Shown here piece by piece: positions 12,001 to 21,732 of a stretch of 64,000 nucleotides of DNA (position 1 is its first letter; each line of letters starts with the position of its first letter). The notes beneath the pieces were generated by a model. That model was not told the origin of the DNA. It made no database searches and saw only the letters and a program-made list of their open reading frames with translations. The stretch comes from Monosiga brevicollis MX1. Taxonomy: Eukaryota; Opisthokonta; Choanoflagellata; Craspedida; Salpingoecidae. The stretch is from positions 1,062,174-1,126,173 of the forward strand of contig NW_001865040.1 of assembly GCF_000002865.3 (NCBI RefSeq), given 5' to 3'. Made by a program: the position numbers and the translations under genes.

Positions 12001-13047
12001 TACGATTTGATGCTTATCGCCATCTGTACAGTGCCATGCTCGCCCTGTCCTGCAACCCACCAATGTATTATTCCATTTCGAACAGATGGAAAAGTTTGCC
12101 TTTCTTTGCTGGGAACCTGGCAAGGGCCGAGCTGGGACCCCCAGGTTTCCACATTGCTCCAGGTGTTGCTGTCCATCCAATCGTTAATCATGGTAGGCAG
12201 ATTGCACGTGTTTGGCATGTTGAACATCCGCCGTTATCAGCCACCATTATAGCTGATGACGCTGTTTTTTTTTTTTTTGTTTTTTTTTTCAGGTGCCAGA
12301 TCCTTACTACAATGAGCCTGGGTATGAGGAGCATGGCAACAAGCCTACATCTCAGCGGTATAATCGCGCTCTTCAATATCAGGTGAGGCTGCCTACGGTC
12401 ATATGAGAACTGGCTTCGGAACACTCCGTGGCCTGGTGATCGTCGTGCACTATCGCTCGAGTTGAAAGTCTGAAACGTGCCGCAGCCACGATCGCAGTCC
12501 CTGATTATTATAAAGTTGACAGCACAACAGCTCAGGAATTGCCCGCCTGTCTTTACACTTCGATTTGGCGGGTTATACTTAGACGGCGCGCGTGGCCATG
12601 CACCAGGTGCTGCTGCACACGCCACCCGAGTTTCTCCACGTCGTCTCGACCCACTTTCGCTGCAAACGTGCTTGTCTCGTGGCGCAGCTGCAGGTGGGCT
12701 GCCTAAACGTTGATGCACCCAAACCTGGCAGATCGACCGCCACCGGCTGACTGATGAATCTCGTGAAATCCATAGGCTTGGCGAGAACAGCTCATGGCTC
12801 ATCCACCAGCGCATCAAGGTCAAGCCGGGCGGTTCGGCCAGCCTCCGCTCCATGAACTTGAGGTTTGCCTGGACCGTTTGCATCATGTCTTCACATGTCG
12901 ATGAACATGTCCGTGGTGGCACTTATGCGTCTTGGATGTTGTGATCCGTTCCAGGAAGTATCGCTTCAGGCTATGGACGTCGTTGTTGCACAAGTTCTTC
13001 AGGCAGTGGACAAGCTCAAGGTGGACAAGGAAATTGTGGTGCTGTAA
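9067..13047 (+). CDS. BIRC6-like ubiquitin-conjugating enzyme
   Basis: The predicted protein is collinear with the C-terminal part of BIRC6 (BRUCE/Apollon). Early exons have phase-consistent boundaries at 9437-9561, 9667-9918, 10033-10191 and 10266-10415. They encode an acidic start containing [11 protein letters not shown] (SUMO-interaction-like), a CxxC...CxxC zinc-finger-like segment (about 9241-9320), an RG-rich basic stretch and [11 protein letters not shown]. Helical exons follow, then [19 protein letters not shown] leading into the UBC fold: [31 protein letters not shown], then catalytic Cys in [12 protein letters not shown] (about 12088-12120) and [11 protein letters not shown]. The stop is at 13045-13047. 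No BIR domain is encoded and there is no room for one, so this is a short relative. The initiator exon is unresolved: an in-frame TAG at 9064 and no in-frame ATG near it mean a 5' exon is missing. Role: E2, possibly E2/E3, ubiquitin transfer. Confidence 0.85.
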
Positions 13048-14223
13048 AAAGTTTGACTTGAATTTCTGTTTTGATTAAACATTGTATGCTTTCGGCTTGG
13101 CACCGGAAAACCGGCCAGCATACAACGATACGAAAAGGTCGTACTCCACTCAACAAGAACCGTCTGCAAGTGAAAGCGGCACCATGTACATGTATGCTTC
13201 TTATTATTGATCAATCTTTTGAGTCTCTTTCTTCAGTCATGTTCAACGAAGGAACCCATGCCGGGAGTGGTTGTGTTGCACGGCCCATCCCACACCCAAG
13301 TCCTAGAGGTCAGAACCCAGCTTTGCCGGCTGAGCAACCGCCTGCGGCTCTGATGAAAGCGGGGTGACATTGGCTGACGTGGGATGCGTGGCTGGGCCTG
13401 CAGTCACTACGACATTGCTTCGGGGTTGTTGTACAACCACAATGCCACCTAAAGTCGGAAGATGCGCGGATGCGGAGCCAGGATGTGAGAAGAAGAAATT
13501 TACAAACCAGATCAGATCAGGGGTACAAGTGTACCTTGGCCGGGCACGTGTTGAATCCCAGAGGGTCTCCTACACAGATGGCGGGCATTCCAAAGTTTCA
13601 CGAATGAGGGGAGCGACCGATCCAATCGCCCTTGACTTTGGAGCGCAAGCAGGCGGGCAGCACAGTCATTGCCTTACACAATAGCAACGCCATTCTCGCT
13701 GGTGTACACCAGCGGGGGCTCGGGTCGGTCTGGTGGCCCTGCTTTCGAGTCCTCGCGCGGAGCCGGGCCGCCTCTGGAGCACGACCAGCTGGCTGGCTTG
13801 ACATGCAGGGCGCCCATGGTGCTAGGGATGCTCAGCAACGGTTGGTGAGCTGGCCGTGTGGCTGGCTGAGAGCTCAATTCAAAGCAGCATGCCCCCGTCC
13901 CGCGATCAGCAGCAGTCGCGACGGTCGCGTTGTTTGTTGGCAACGAAGGAAGTTCGTTCTTGTTTTCCTGATCTGACATTTATCGGAATTGTCATCCTTT
14001 TTGGAACTGATGTGAACCGATCAAAGCCGACTGACTGGCGCGAGGGCACAAGAACCGCTCGGGCGGCAGCGAAGATAATACAGATGCCTGCGATGCAAAG
14101 TTACAAGCAACATGGATGAGGTAGTTCCCAATGAGTTATCTATTGCGGATCAGCCACTCGCTGCCAGACCTCGTTTTCATCCTGCCTGAACACCGCTTCG
14201 TGGTCTGATCCTAGCTGACGAAG
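13048..14223. other. Intergenic stretch, no supported gene
   Basis: Between the BIRC6-like stop and the CENP-S start. Open frames on both strands are short, basic and unlike any family I recognise. It presumably contains the 3' end of the E2 transcript and the CENP-S promoter. An alternative ATG at about 14112 leads to a short frame that stops before the CENP-S exon, so I did not use it. Confidence 0.5.
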
Positions 14224-14813
14224 ATGATTCAACCCAACGTGCGAGCAATCCTTGAGGAGCTAGGTATGAGCCATCTGGCATGTGGCTTGTTTTTGCTTTT
14301 TTTTGCTTGGGTGACAGCTGCCAGCTAAACTGGCTGCGTGGTGGTGCCGCTGCTTGCTTTGGGCTCGACAGAGGCCACTGAGGAAGGCCCGCGTTTCTCC
14401 GGGGCGTTTGTGAGCAGCATGACCCACTTGTTGCTGGAGCATTCAGGTCTGTTCTTCACAACCCAGAACGGGCATTGAGAAAATCTTGCGTGCTGTGTGA
14501 TCTTGTCGCTTAGTCCCTGGTGGTATGCCTTGCATAGTGCTGGCTGCGCAAGACCTGCTTGACTTTTCCCGCCATGCTCGGCGCACGACCGTGCAACCTG
14601 AGGATGTATTGTTGCTGGCACGACGCCAGCCGAACATGGTAAGCTCAATCCTTCCCGACGCCCTTGATCCTCCAATGTTTATCTACCATGCCTTCCAAGG
14701 CGTGGCCAGCGCTCACTGTGCTGGAATGAATGTCCATATAGGTGCGCCAGCTGCAAGACACGCTCGAGGCCAAAGCCCCCGGCGCCGCTGCAAAGCGAAG
14801 CAAGCATGCTTGA
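14224..14813 (+). CDS. CENPS: CENP-S / MHF1 histone-fold protein
   Basis: Four exons, 14224-14263, 14372-14446, 14538-14638 and 14742-14813, join in frame with GT-AG introns to give 95 residues. The section from FSGAFVSSM through DLLDFSRHARRTT has the same length as the vertebrate CENP-S histone fold, whose diagnostic segment is FARHAKRTTINTEDVKLLARR. Here it reads FSRHARRTTVQPEDVLLLARR. The C-terminus is a short basic tail (AAAKRSKHA). CENP-S pairs with CENP-X (MHF2) at centromeres and with FANCM at stalled forks, in the nucleus. The start is the first ATG giving an in-frame helix before the fold; 95 residues is near the short yeast Mhf1 length. CENP-X is not in this window. Confidence 0.85.
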
Positions 14814-14925
14814 GATTTTGAAGCTGACTGACTCTGGATAGTAAGGCTTAATAACGAAAGATTGGTAATTGTAAGTTTTGAGCGACACATGCCAGCCATC
14901 ATGTCGTGATCAAGTTGGACATTCA

Positions 14926-15989
14926 TTATCGTTCAATTTCAACCTCGCAAGGTGCGGGTATCCATAAAAATTTCAGGTATCGCTGAAATGTGAAAATGGT
15001 CAACCATGTTCCGCTCAACCATGGCAGCGCCAGACTTATGAAGACGAGAACTGCGCAGCTTCGTTCGACTGATCGGGTTGAACATATAGGATAAACTTCC
15101 AGATGAAACAAAAGTTCACCTGTGGAAGAGTCGCCTCCACGCACTGACGCAAGAATTTCCCGTCCCGAATCGCTCGCAGCTCGGAGCTATCCTCCAGATG
15201 AGGACGCTTTTCCGAAGGCTCTGCAGCAAGCATGTCCGCAAAGGTTGGCTGGCGCTTGACCGGCTTCGGTGCGTCGCCCCTACAGACATCAAGAATCGTC
15301 TGCAGAAAAAAGGCAGGGTCGCTCCAGCGCGTCTTGTCCAGAAATTGCTTACAGTAAGCCAAGTCGCTTTCCAAGTAGCGATCGCAAACCGCCTGTGCAA
15401 GAACCACAAAAGCCTGATAGCGCAGGCTCGGGTCTGGGGAAACTTCCCGCATCTTGAAGAGCATGAACCCACGAATGATAGCCTCTTGTCGCTTTCCGTT
15501 CCAAAGAGCGACCCGAAAAGGTTCTTCCTGGACCGCAGTCACGATGTCCACATACGCGCGAAGGCTGGCACTGTGTCCTTTCAGAAAGTGGATCACCTTG
15601 CCAAGCTCGGTGCGCTGGGAAATCTTCGGTTGGGTCAGAAACTTGATCAAGCGCTGGCCAATCCAAGCAACCATATCCTCGTCGTCATCCGAGCCGCGAC
15701 GCGCTGCCCACGGATTGGTTGATCCCACTGCTTTAAAAAAGTTCTTGTACTGCTCTTCGGTTGGAAAGGTCACCTGCGTCGACTCGACCAAGTCGAAGTA
15801 AGTGTAAGCTCCTTTGAGGCTCAGGCGAACATCGTTCTTGATACCCAGAGCAGCAGTCAGACAATGGGTGAAGAGCATCTCAGCGGTGTTTTCCAGCCAG
15901 GCAGAACTCTGGTCTCGCAAGGGGCCAGGTATCTCTTCCCCTCTTCCCTTCCAGTGAAGAGCTTCAGCTTCACGAAGAAGTTCTTCCAT
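14926..15989 (-). CDS. Unrecognised 308-residue protein
   Basis: ATG at 15987-15989 opens a long exon (15120-15989, 290 codons) ending exactly at a GTGAAC donor. A second exon, 14926-14982, is preceded by a good TTTCAG acceptor and adds RYLKFLWIPAPCEVEIER before the stop. The protein is soluble and mostly helical in composition, with Trp-rich patches (ALHWKGRGEE, SSAWLENT, MVAWIGQRLIKFL) and an acidic DDDED segment. It has no signal peptide, membrane span or motif that I can name. If the intron is retained the frame instead stops at 15036. The long, complexity-rich frame and the clean splice support a real gene of unknown function. Confidence 0.7.
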
Positions 15990-16804
15990 CTTTCAAGTTT
16001 GTACAGAAGAGAATTCTGATTCTGGAAAGGAAAAGCGAAGGTTTACGCAAACCCCAACTAACCCCGCGTCCTCGTGGATCGAAAATGGCCCTTTATGGAT
16101 TTCCGGTTTGCAGGTCTACAGAGCTTCCATTTGCGGATCTTCTCGTAAGAACAACTTCTTGTAAGGACGATGCTGTACAGCACACAATAGGGGACGCTAC
16201 TTTCCATCACATTGTTTGTCTGACATTGACCGAGGAGAACGTTCAAAAAATTGAATCAGATGAACACTCTTCTCTCTGACTCTCGCTTAAGGCGCTTGAG
16301 GAGAACGGTAAAGTCAAGCGAGCGATCCTGAGTTTTCAGAATACCAGCGAGCTCCGAGGTCTTTTCGGTAGTTCTCGAAATACTGATAGAGGTTTGGCTC
16401 GATTACTTGGAGCGTTGCGTTCCATTTCTCTTCATTGTAGTGTTCATAGTTGGTAATCGTAATTGAGCGGTCATGTAACTGATTCTCAAGAGCGACGACA
16501 GATGCTCAATCGCAACAGTCCAAGACAAAGTCAAGCATCGAGGTACAAACGAGAGCAAAACCACAACAACACTGAGTAGCCAACAAGCAGTGGGTGAATT
16601 AAAAAAGTATCCGATATAAAAAAAAAAGAGAGAGAAAAAGACATGTGAATAAGGCGCCGCAGGCGCAAAAGTGAGAGGCAATCCCGTCCCACTACTATTC
16701 AACCACGAGGGAGCAGAATTCCAACTCAGATGGTCGGTCGGTGCGCACAGCGCCACCGATCGTTTAAACCCTGGGGTTGATATAAGTTTGGGCTTGTTCT
16801 ATCA
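15990..16804. other. Intergenic, AT-richer, no supported gene
   Basis: Between the start of the unrecognised minus gene and the stop of AP-2 sigma. It should contain the promoter of the former and the 3' UTR of the latter. Small open frames on either strand lack family similarity. An A/T-rich low-complexity run lies at about 16600-16640. Confidence 0.5.
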
Positions 16805-17678
16805 TCATTCACGCGTGGTGATGTCTGTCAGGCGTCGCAAGACCTATCACAAAAGGGAAAAAAATATTGCTATCAGTAAAGGAAGATGTTGGCACGATCT
16901 ACATAAGCCGCATCACCAGACAAAGACAGCGCTGTATATGCATCGTATAGTCACATCCCGGTGTATAGAACCGAGCCGGGATGCCGGCTTAATTAATGCA
17001 ATGAAAAGACACCAATTCGCCTCTTGGCAAGCAAACACTTGACACGGGCGATTCATGGCATGACGAGTGATGCAGGGAATGCAAATTTACCTCGGTATGG
17101 CTTGTTTCTTCAATCTCGCCTGCTAAAAACATCTCGTCCACAAGCGCATAGACCTTGTAAAAGTTGAAGAGAAGGTCAAGCTCGCAAACATTGGTGAAGA
17201 AATTGTTGAGGACCTCGACAAAGTTGTGAATGGCTTCGAGATAGGTCAGATTGTTGTCGTTGATGTCCACACAAAATACGAAAAAGAGGCCTGCATAACG
17301 CCGGTAGACCAGCTTGAAAGTACGAAACTGCGCAGGCAGAAAGAGCAAACGTGTGAGATGACAAGAACAGTTGGCAAAATACGCATGCCCATTGCGCATG
17401 ACGAGCAAGTTTGAGGCATCCAAAGTGTCAAAGCTTCAAGGCTCACCTCAATGAAGTTGGTGTGTGATGTGCTGCGCACGGAAATCAGCGAGTGAACTTC
17501 CTCAATCAGTTTCTGTTTCTCGTCATCGTCAAAGGGCATGTACCATTTGGCCAAGCGAGTCTTGCCGCTCCGATTTTGAATGAGGAAGAACCGAATCTAC
17601 ACAATCATACAGAATGAGCCCACAAAACAGACCTTGAACGAGGACGAAGAGGCGACGGGCAACCAACTAACGCACCAT
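16805..17678 (-). CDS. AP2S1: AP-2 complex subunit sigma (AP2S1)
   Basis: Complete four-exon gene of 142 residues, the same length as the human protein. Exon 1 codes only the initiator ATG (17676-17678), directly followed by a GTGCGT donor. Exon 2 is 17447-17596 ([20 protein letters not shown]...). Exon 3 is 17091-17327 ([53 protein letters not shown]). Exon 4 is 16805-16843 ([12 protein letters not shown], stop). All junctions keep phase 0. AP-2 sigma is the small subunit of the clathrin adaptor at the plasma membrane and reads acidic dileucine cargo signals. Residues 40-142 are very close to the animal sequence, so confidence is very high. The extreme C-terminus is more divergent. Confidence 0.97.
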
Positions 17679-17990
17679 TGTCGCTCGGTCCAGTTCAGTG
17701 TGCGAGTCGATGAAAATGCAGCTCCTCAGGTCAGTGGAACAACAATAAGGGACTTTTGGATGTGTAAATGGGCTATGGGTTTGCGAGGAAAAATAAAGTT
17801 AAAATGATACACCTTCTAGAGGCTTGATGTTATTGTTTTAACGCGATTTTACAGGCGGAACTGATACATAAATCATCTAACGGCTCTTTTCTCCAGCGCC
17901 ACTTGACCCCAAGAGTATCACGCTACAAACACGTGTATCAGTTTCTCCCGCACTTGCCATCGCGCGGTGGCGCTGAAAGTGACCGTTACT

Positions 17991-17998
17991 TTTGGCGC
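17991..17998 (+). promoter_or_regulatory. Candidate E2F binding site
   Basis: TTTGGCGC, a perfect match to TTTSSCGC, preceded by an extra T. It lies about 640 bp upstream of the ATG of an E2F7/8-type gene, as expected for E2F autoregulation. Confidence 0.5.
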
Positions 17999-18566
17999 TG
18001 CACACGGTCCATGAAGAATTGTCAGATAAAATTGGATGGCGCGGCGCACAAACCACAGTGTGCAGCAGCCAGAGGCGCCATCACAACATCTCACCATCAC
18101 AGCAGCACCCAGTTTGTAACGGGCGCCCGTTACGAGATTTCAAAGCGCGCGCTTTTTGGCTTTTGGTGGGTTCCTGCTTGAGCGATCGGGCATGCCCCAA
18201 GACAGAGTTGTGAGTTGTCCATCATCACCCAAGCTGACAGCACGAAAAAGTGACCGTTGAAAGTTTCGGCGCGCGGGCGCCAGTTTGCAAAACTTTTGCT
18301 CGCACGGACTCCCGTGACCCGCCAATTCCGGTAAGCAACATAGAACCGTGCTGCGCTGCCTGTTGCCCTAGTGTGCACCTCCGATCATGTGGATCCGGTG
18401 GTTTGGATCATCGCTCGCTCGCTCAATGCGCTGCCATTTGATCAAATGATCGTCAACCCCGCTCATGGTCGCTTCGCTGGCGCCATGCTGATCTGCCTGT
18501 CATTGCTCGCCCCATCTGACCGTCCCTCTCCAGTTGAAGCCTTGGTCGCCACCCAACACACATCAT

Positions 18567-18574
18567 TTTGGCGC
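18567..18574 (+). promoter_or_regulatory. Candidate E2F binding site close to the E2F start
   Basis: Second perfect TTTGGCGC, 59 bp before ATG 18633 and followed by CGTCGCCG. This position is compatible with the core promoter or 5' UTR of the E2F gene. Confidence 0.5.
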
Positions 18575-18632
18575 CGTCGCCGACTCAGAAACAGGGCACG
18601 AGCCCCCCTCGTCTGCCATCAAGTCGTCCAGA

Positions 18633-21223
18633 ATGACACAGCCCACAGCCATGTCCACGGGTTGTCCTGTGTCCCCCAAGCGTACGAGCTATGGTCTTGA
18701 GCTCCTCAGCCGCCTTGCCAGCCCAAGCCTGCGTGCCCTCAAGGCCGCAGAGCAGCAGCAACACCCCGAGCAACCAGAGCCACACCTCAGCCCTGAGCCT
18801 GCATCCCCAACCACGGCGCGGCGGAGCAGGAGACTTGCCACCCCATCGACTTCCCACGCTTCGAGTCCGCAACCAGCGAGCAACACCCCCACCACTCCAG
18901 GCCCAGCCTCGTCCTCAACGCCCACACGAACACAAATTCGAACTGCCACAAGCTCCCGAACCTCAGCCCGTGCCCTAGACCTGGGCCAAGCTGCCGTGGA
19001 CCAGCTGCCTCGGGCCCGTGGGCCTCGCTCTTCGTCGCAGGCCTCTCATCAGGTAAGCCGTGCCAGAGATTTTGCAAATCTAAACACATACACACACTAT
19101 CTCTCGAGTCTCTCTCGGATTTCTTTCTCGAATCTCGCGCTTTGACACCCTGAGCCTATTCTTCGCGCTTCCCTGACTTATGGCACCCTTTCTTTATAGA
19201 GCGGTGCTAAAACCAAGCTGCTTGAACAAGCCGAGGCAAATTTCACACTCAATATTCCCAGCAAACCTATCCGTCGCATGGACAAGACCTTGGGACGGAT
19301 TGCGCTTGGGTAGGTGACTTGTTTATCTTGAAATGGGGTACCTTTTTTGCTGATGGGACGCGCCACCAGATGGCCAAGTGGCGGTCGCCTAATACACACG
19401 CTGTCTCATTCGAACCTCGTTTCCAATTTAGATTCATCGAGTTTTGCAAGGATCGCCAGGACCCAGAAGTCAATCTCAGTGACGCCGCCGCAGCTCTTGA
19501 GGTTGAACGCCGGCGCATTTACGATGTCATTAACGTCTTTGAAGCACTTGAACTCGTTTCACGCAAAGCCAAGAATACATACACCTGGCGGGGTCTTGAC
19601 GCCTTGCGCACCACCCTGGGTAAACTCAAGACCCTGACCACCACTGAGGCCAACACACCCAAGCGCACAAATTCCGACCCTGACTCGCCCAACACGCGGG
19701 CTGACAGATCCCTTGGTGTCCTGACCCAGCGCTTCATCATGATGTTTCTTGTCAGCTCGGTGCGTTGATCGCTCGGCCTCGCTGAGCCCTTGGCCTCCAT
19801 ATCTCTTGGTTGACGCTGTTGTTGTGATTGTTGTTGTTGCTGTTGCCTGTGATGGCCTCTTTTTCCAATTCTCACCGCTGCACCTCCAGACCGGATCTGT
19901 TCAGTTAGACACGGCGGCTGACCGCCTCATCTTTGGCTTGGACTGCCCACCAGAGAAGAAGAATAAAAGTGCGCTTGACTCAGTCTAAACTGCTTGTGCA
20001 CATGGCTCGCCGCCCAGATTTGTATCTCATACCCCATTTGTCGCTTGTGCGGGTACGCGCCCACGTGATAGATCAACTTCGTCGACTTTATGACATCGCT
20101 AACATTCTGAGCAGTCTTGATCTAGTCAAAAAGGTACGCCAGTCACCCCCACCCACACACCGACAGGGTCAAGGCCCAGCGTTTTCTGACTTGCACCTGC
20201 CCTTGTGATCAAACCACAACCTTTTCAGGATTCGGGCTCTCAAAAGGGGAAAACGAAGTTTGTTTGGTGTGGCGAGGACCCAGCCAAGCTGCCTGCCATC
20301 AACAGTACGAGAAATTGGCCCTGTGTTCTGTGCTTGAATCGACTATGTGTCTGCAATATTTCCCGAGTGATGCGTTCTGGACAAGCAGTCCTGGACCCCA
20401 CACTGCACCGCTCATTTGCATCGCCTGGCCTGTGACTTTCATAGCCGACGAATTTCTGTCCCCTGATCGTCAACCCACCAAGCGTTCCCAGCGACAGTCA
20501 CTCCTTGCCGGTCGTCCCGATTCGTCTGCGTGTACACCCGTGGTACGTTGGCGGGTGTCTCTGAAACCGCGATCAATTCACCCCAAGCCCTGCTGGCGAC
20601 TCTGGATCTCACCTGCTATGTTGTTGATAGGCCAAGCGGGCTCGACAGAGCGCCGAAAGTCCGCCCAAATCAGACGAAACACCCACTTCGAGCCAGCCTT
20701 TGTCTGGTGGTCCCAGTCGCACACTACCTTTCTCGTTTCCGGTAGGTGCCTGTCCCGTTGCCTCAGCCTGGTTGCGCTTGCACGACGCAGTCTACATGTC
20801 AGATTCTCGTCTCTCACTCATCGCATCCCTATTGGGCCGGTGAAACATTGTCAGACGCCCATTGCACAACCCAATTTTGAGGATGATAAGGCGGATCTTC
20901 CCTCGACCTCTGCGACCAGCTCTATGCCCTCCTCTGATATTGCGTGCACCACCTCGGCAGACGCGTCGGGGCCCTTCACGACAACCTCATGTGCCCCTGC
21001 CTCATCGCTGGCCTCAAGCACCCTTACTCCTTTTCCCATGCATGCTCTGACCAGCCTGCCACCAAACGCTCAAATCCACATTGTCGTGCATCACCAATCA
21101 ACACCGCAAGACTTGATAGGCTTGACGCGCTCAGCCCTCCCGTCTTCTTCGCAGGTGTTTGTCGTCTCGCCCTCAGCCCTGCAGTTAAACCCAAACGGGC
21201 CCATCCATGTGTCACACGGCTAG
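18633..21223 (+). CDS. E2F7/8-like atypical E2F with two DNA-binding domains
   Basis: Exons 18633-19052, 19200-19309 and 19432-19759 join in phase, followed by exons near 19890-19968, 20070-20132 and onward. The N-terminal 140 residues are Ser/Thr/Pro-rich. The first winged helix has FIEFCKDRQDPEVNL and ERRRIYDVINVFEALELVSRKAKNTYTW in two overlapping pieces. The second has SLGVLTQRFIMMFLVSS, then QLRRLYDIANILSSLDLVKK. Two tandem E2F winged helices with no dimerisation or marked-box region are diagnostic of E2F7/E2F8 and plant DEL proteins, which bind DNA without DP and repress E2F targets. The tail after 20250 is Ser/Thr/Pro-rich, and its exon boundaries and the stop at 21221-21223 are less certain. 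E2F sites upstream suggest autoregulation. Confidence 0.88.
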
Positions 21224-21732
21224 TCTGTCGACGATAATCATCCCTGTGTCACTATTTGATTGCATGTGGCGGACAACACTGCGTGTTGATACGTGATCAG
21301 AAGAGCGTTGCCTTGCCCAAGGCTGGCTTCTGACACTAATCTGCCCTCAGCTGACCATCCAGTGTGAAGTGCCGTGTTTGATTTTATTTTCTTGTGATGA
21401 CGCTGCCCCAGCCAAGGTTGGGTTTGTTGCTTGATGTCATGCCCATGACAATTGGCTCCCAATGCATGTTTGCCTCGTTCGAGTTTCTATTAGTTCCGCG
21501 TGACTGGAAGGCCGACAGCTATATTATTCAAGCGAGTTGAAACTGAAGCCTGAAGAAAAATTGAAGAAAAAAACTTGACTGCCAAACTCCCGAATTCGCA
21601 TCTTCTGCAGACCGCTGCAGGTGCAGCTGATGACTGGGCCTGGAAAAAAAAGAAGACAACCATGATCGGCCTCTGATGCGTTGAGCAGCTATCAATGGCC
21701 AAATGCGAATGCCAAGGCTCTACGCTCTAGGC
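21224..21732. other. Convergent intergenic region
   Basis: Lies between the E2F stop and the SulP stop, so it should hold two 3' UTRs. Nothing coding is recognisable. Confidence 0.5.

Larger units (their letters stand above)
17679..18632. promoter_or_regulatory. Divergent AP2S1/E2F intergenic region, rich in GGCGC
   Basis: Separates the AP-2 sigma start from the E2F ATG. Between about 17960 and 18580 it is dense in GCGC and GGCGC words, including two perfect E2F consensus octamers listed separately. Near-matches also occur, such as TTTCGGCGCGCG at about 18265. No conserved coding frame is seen. Confidence 0.55.
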
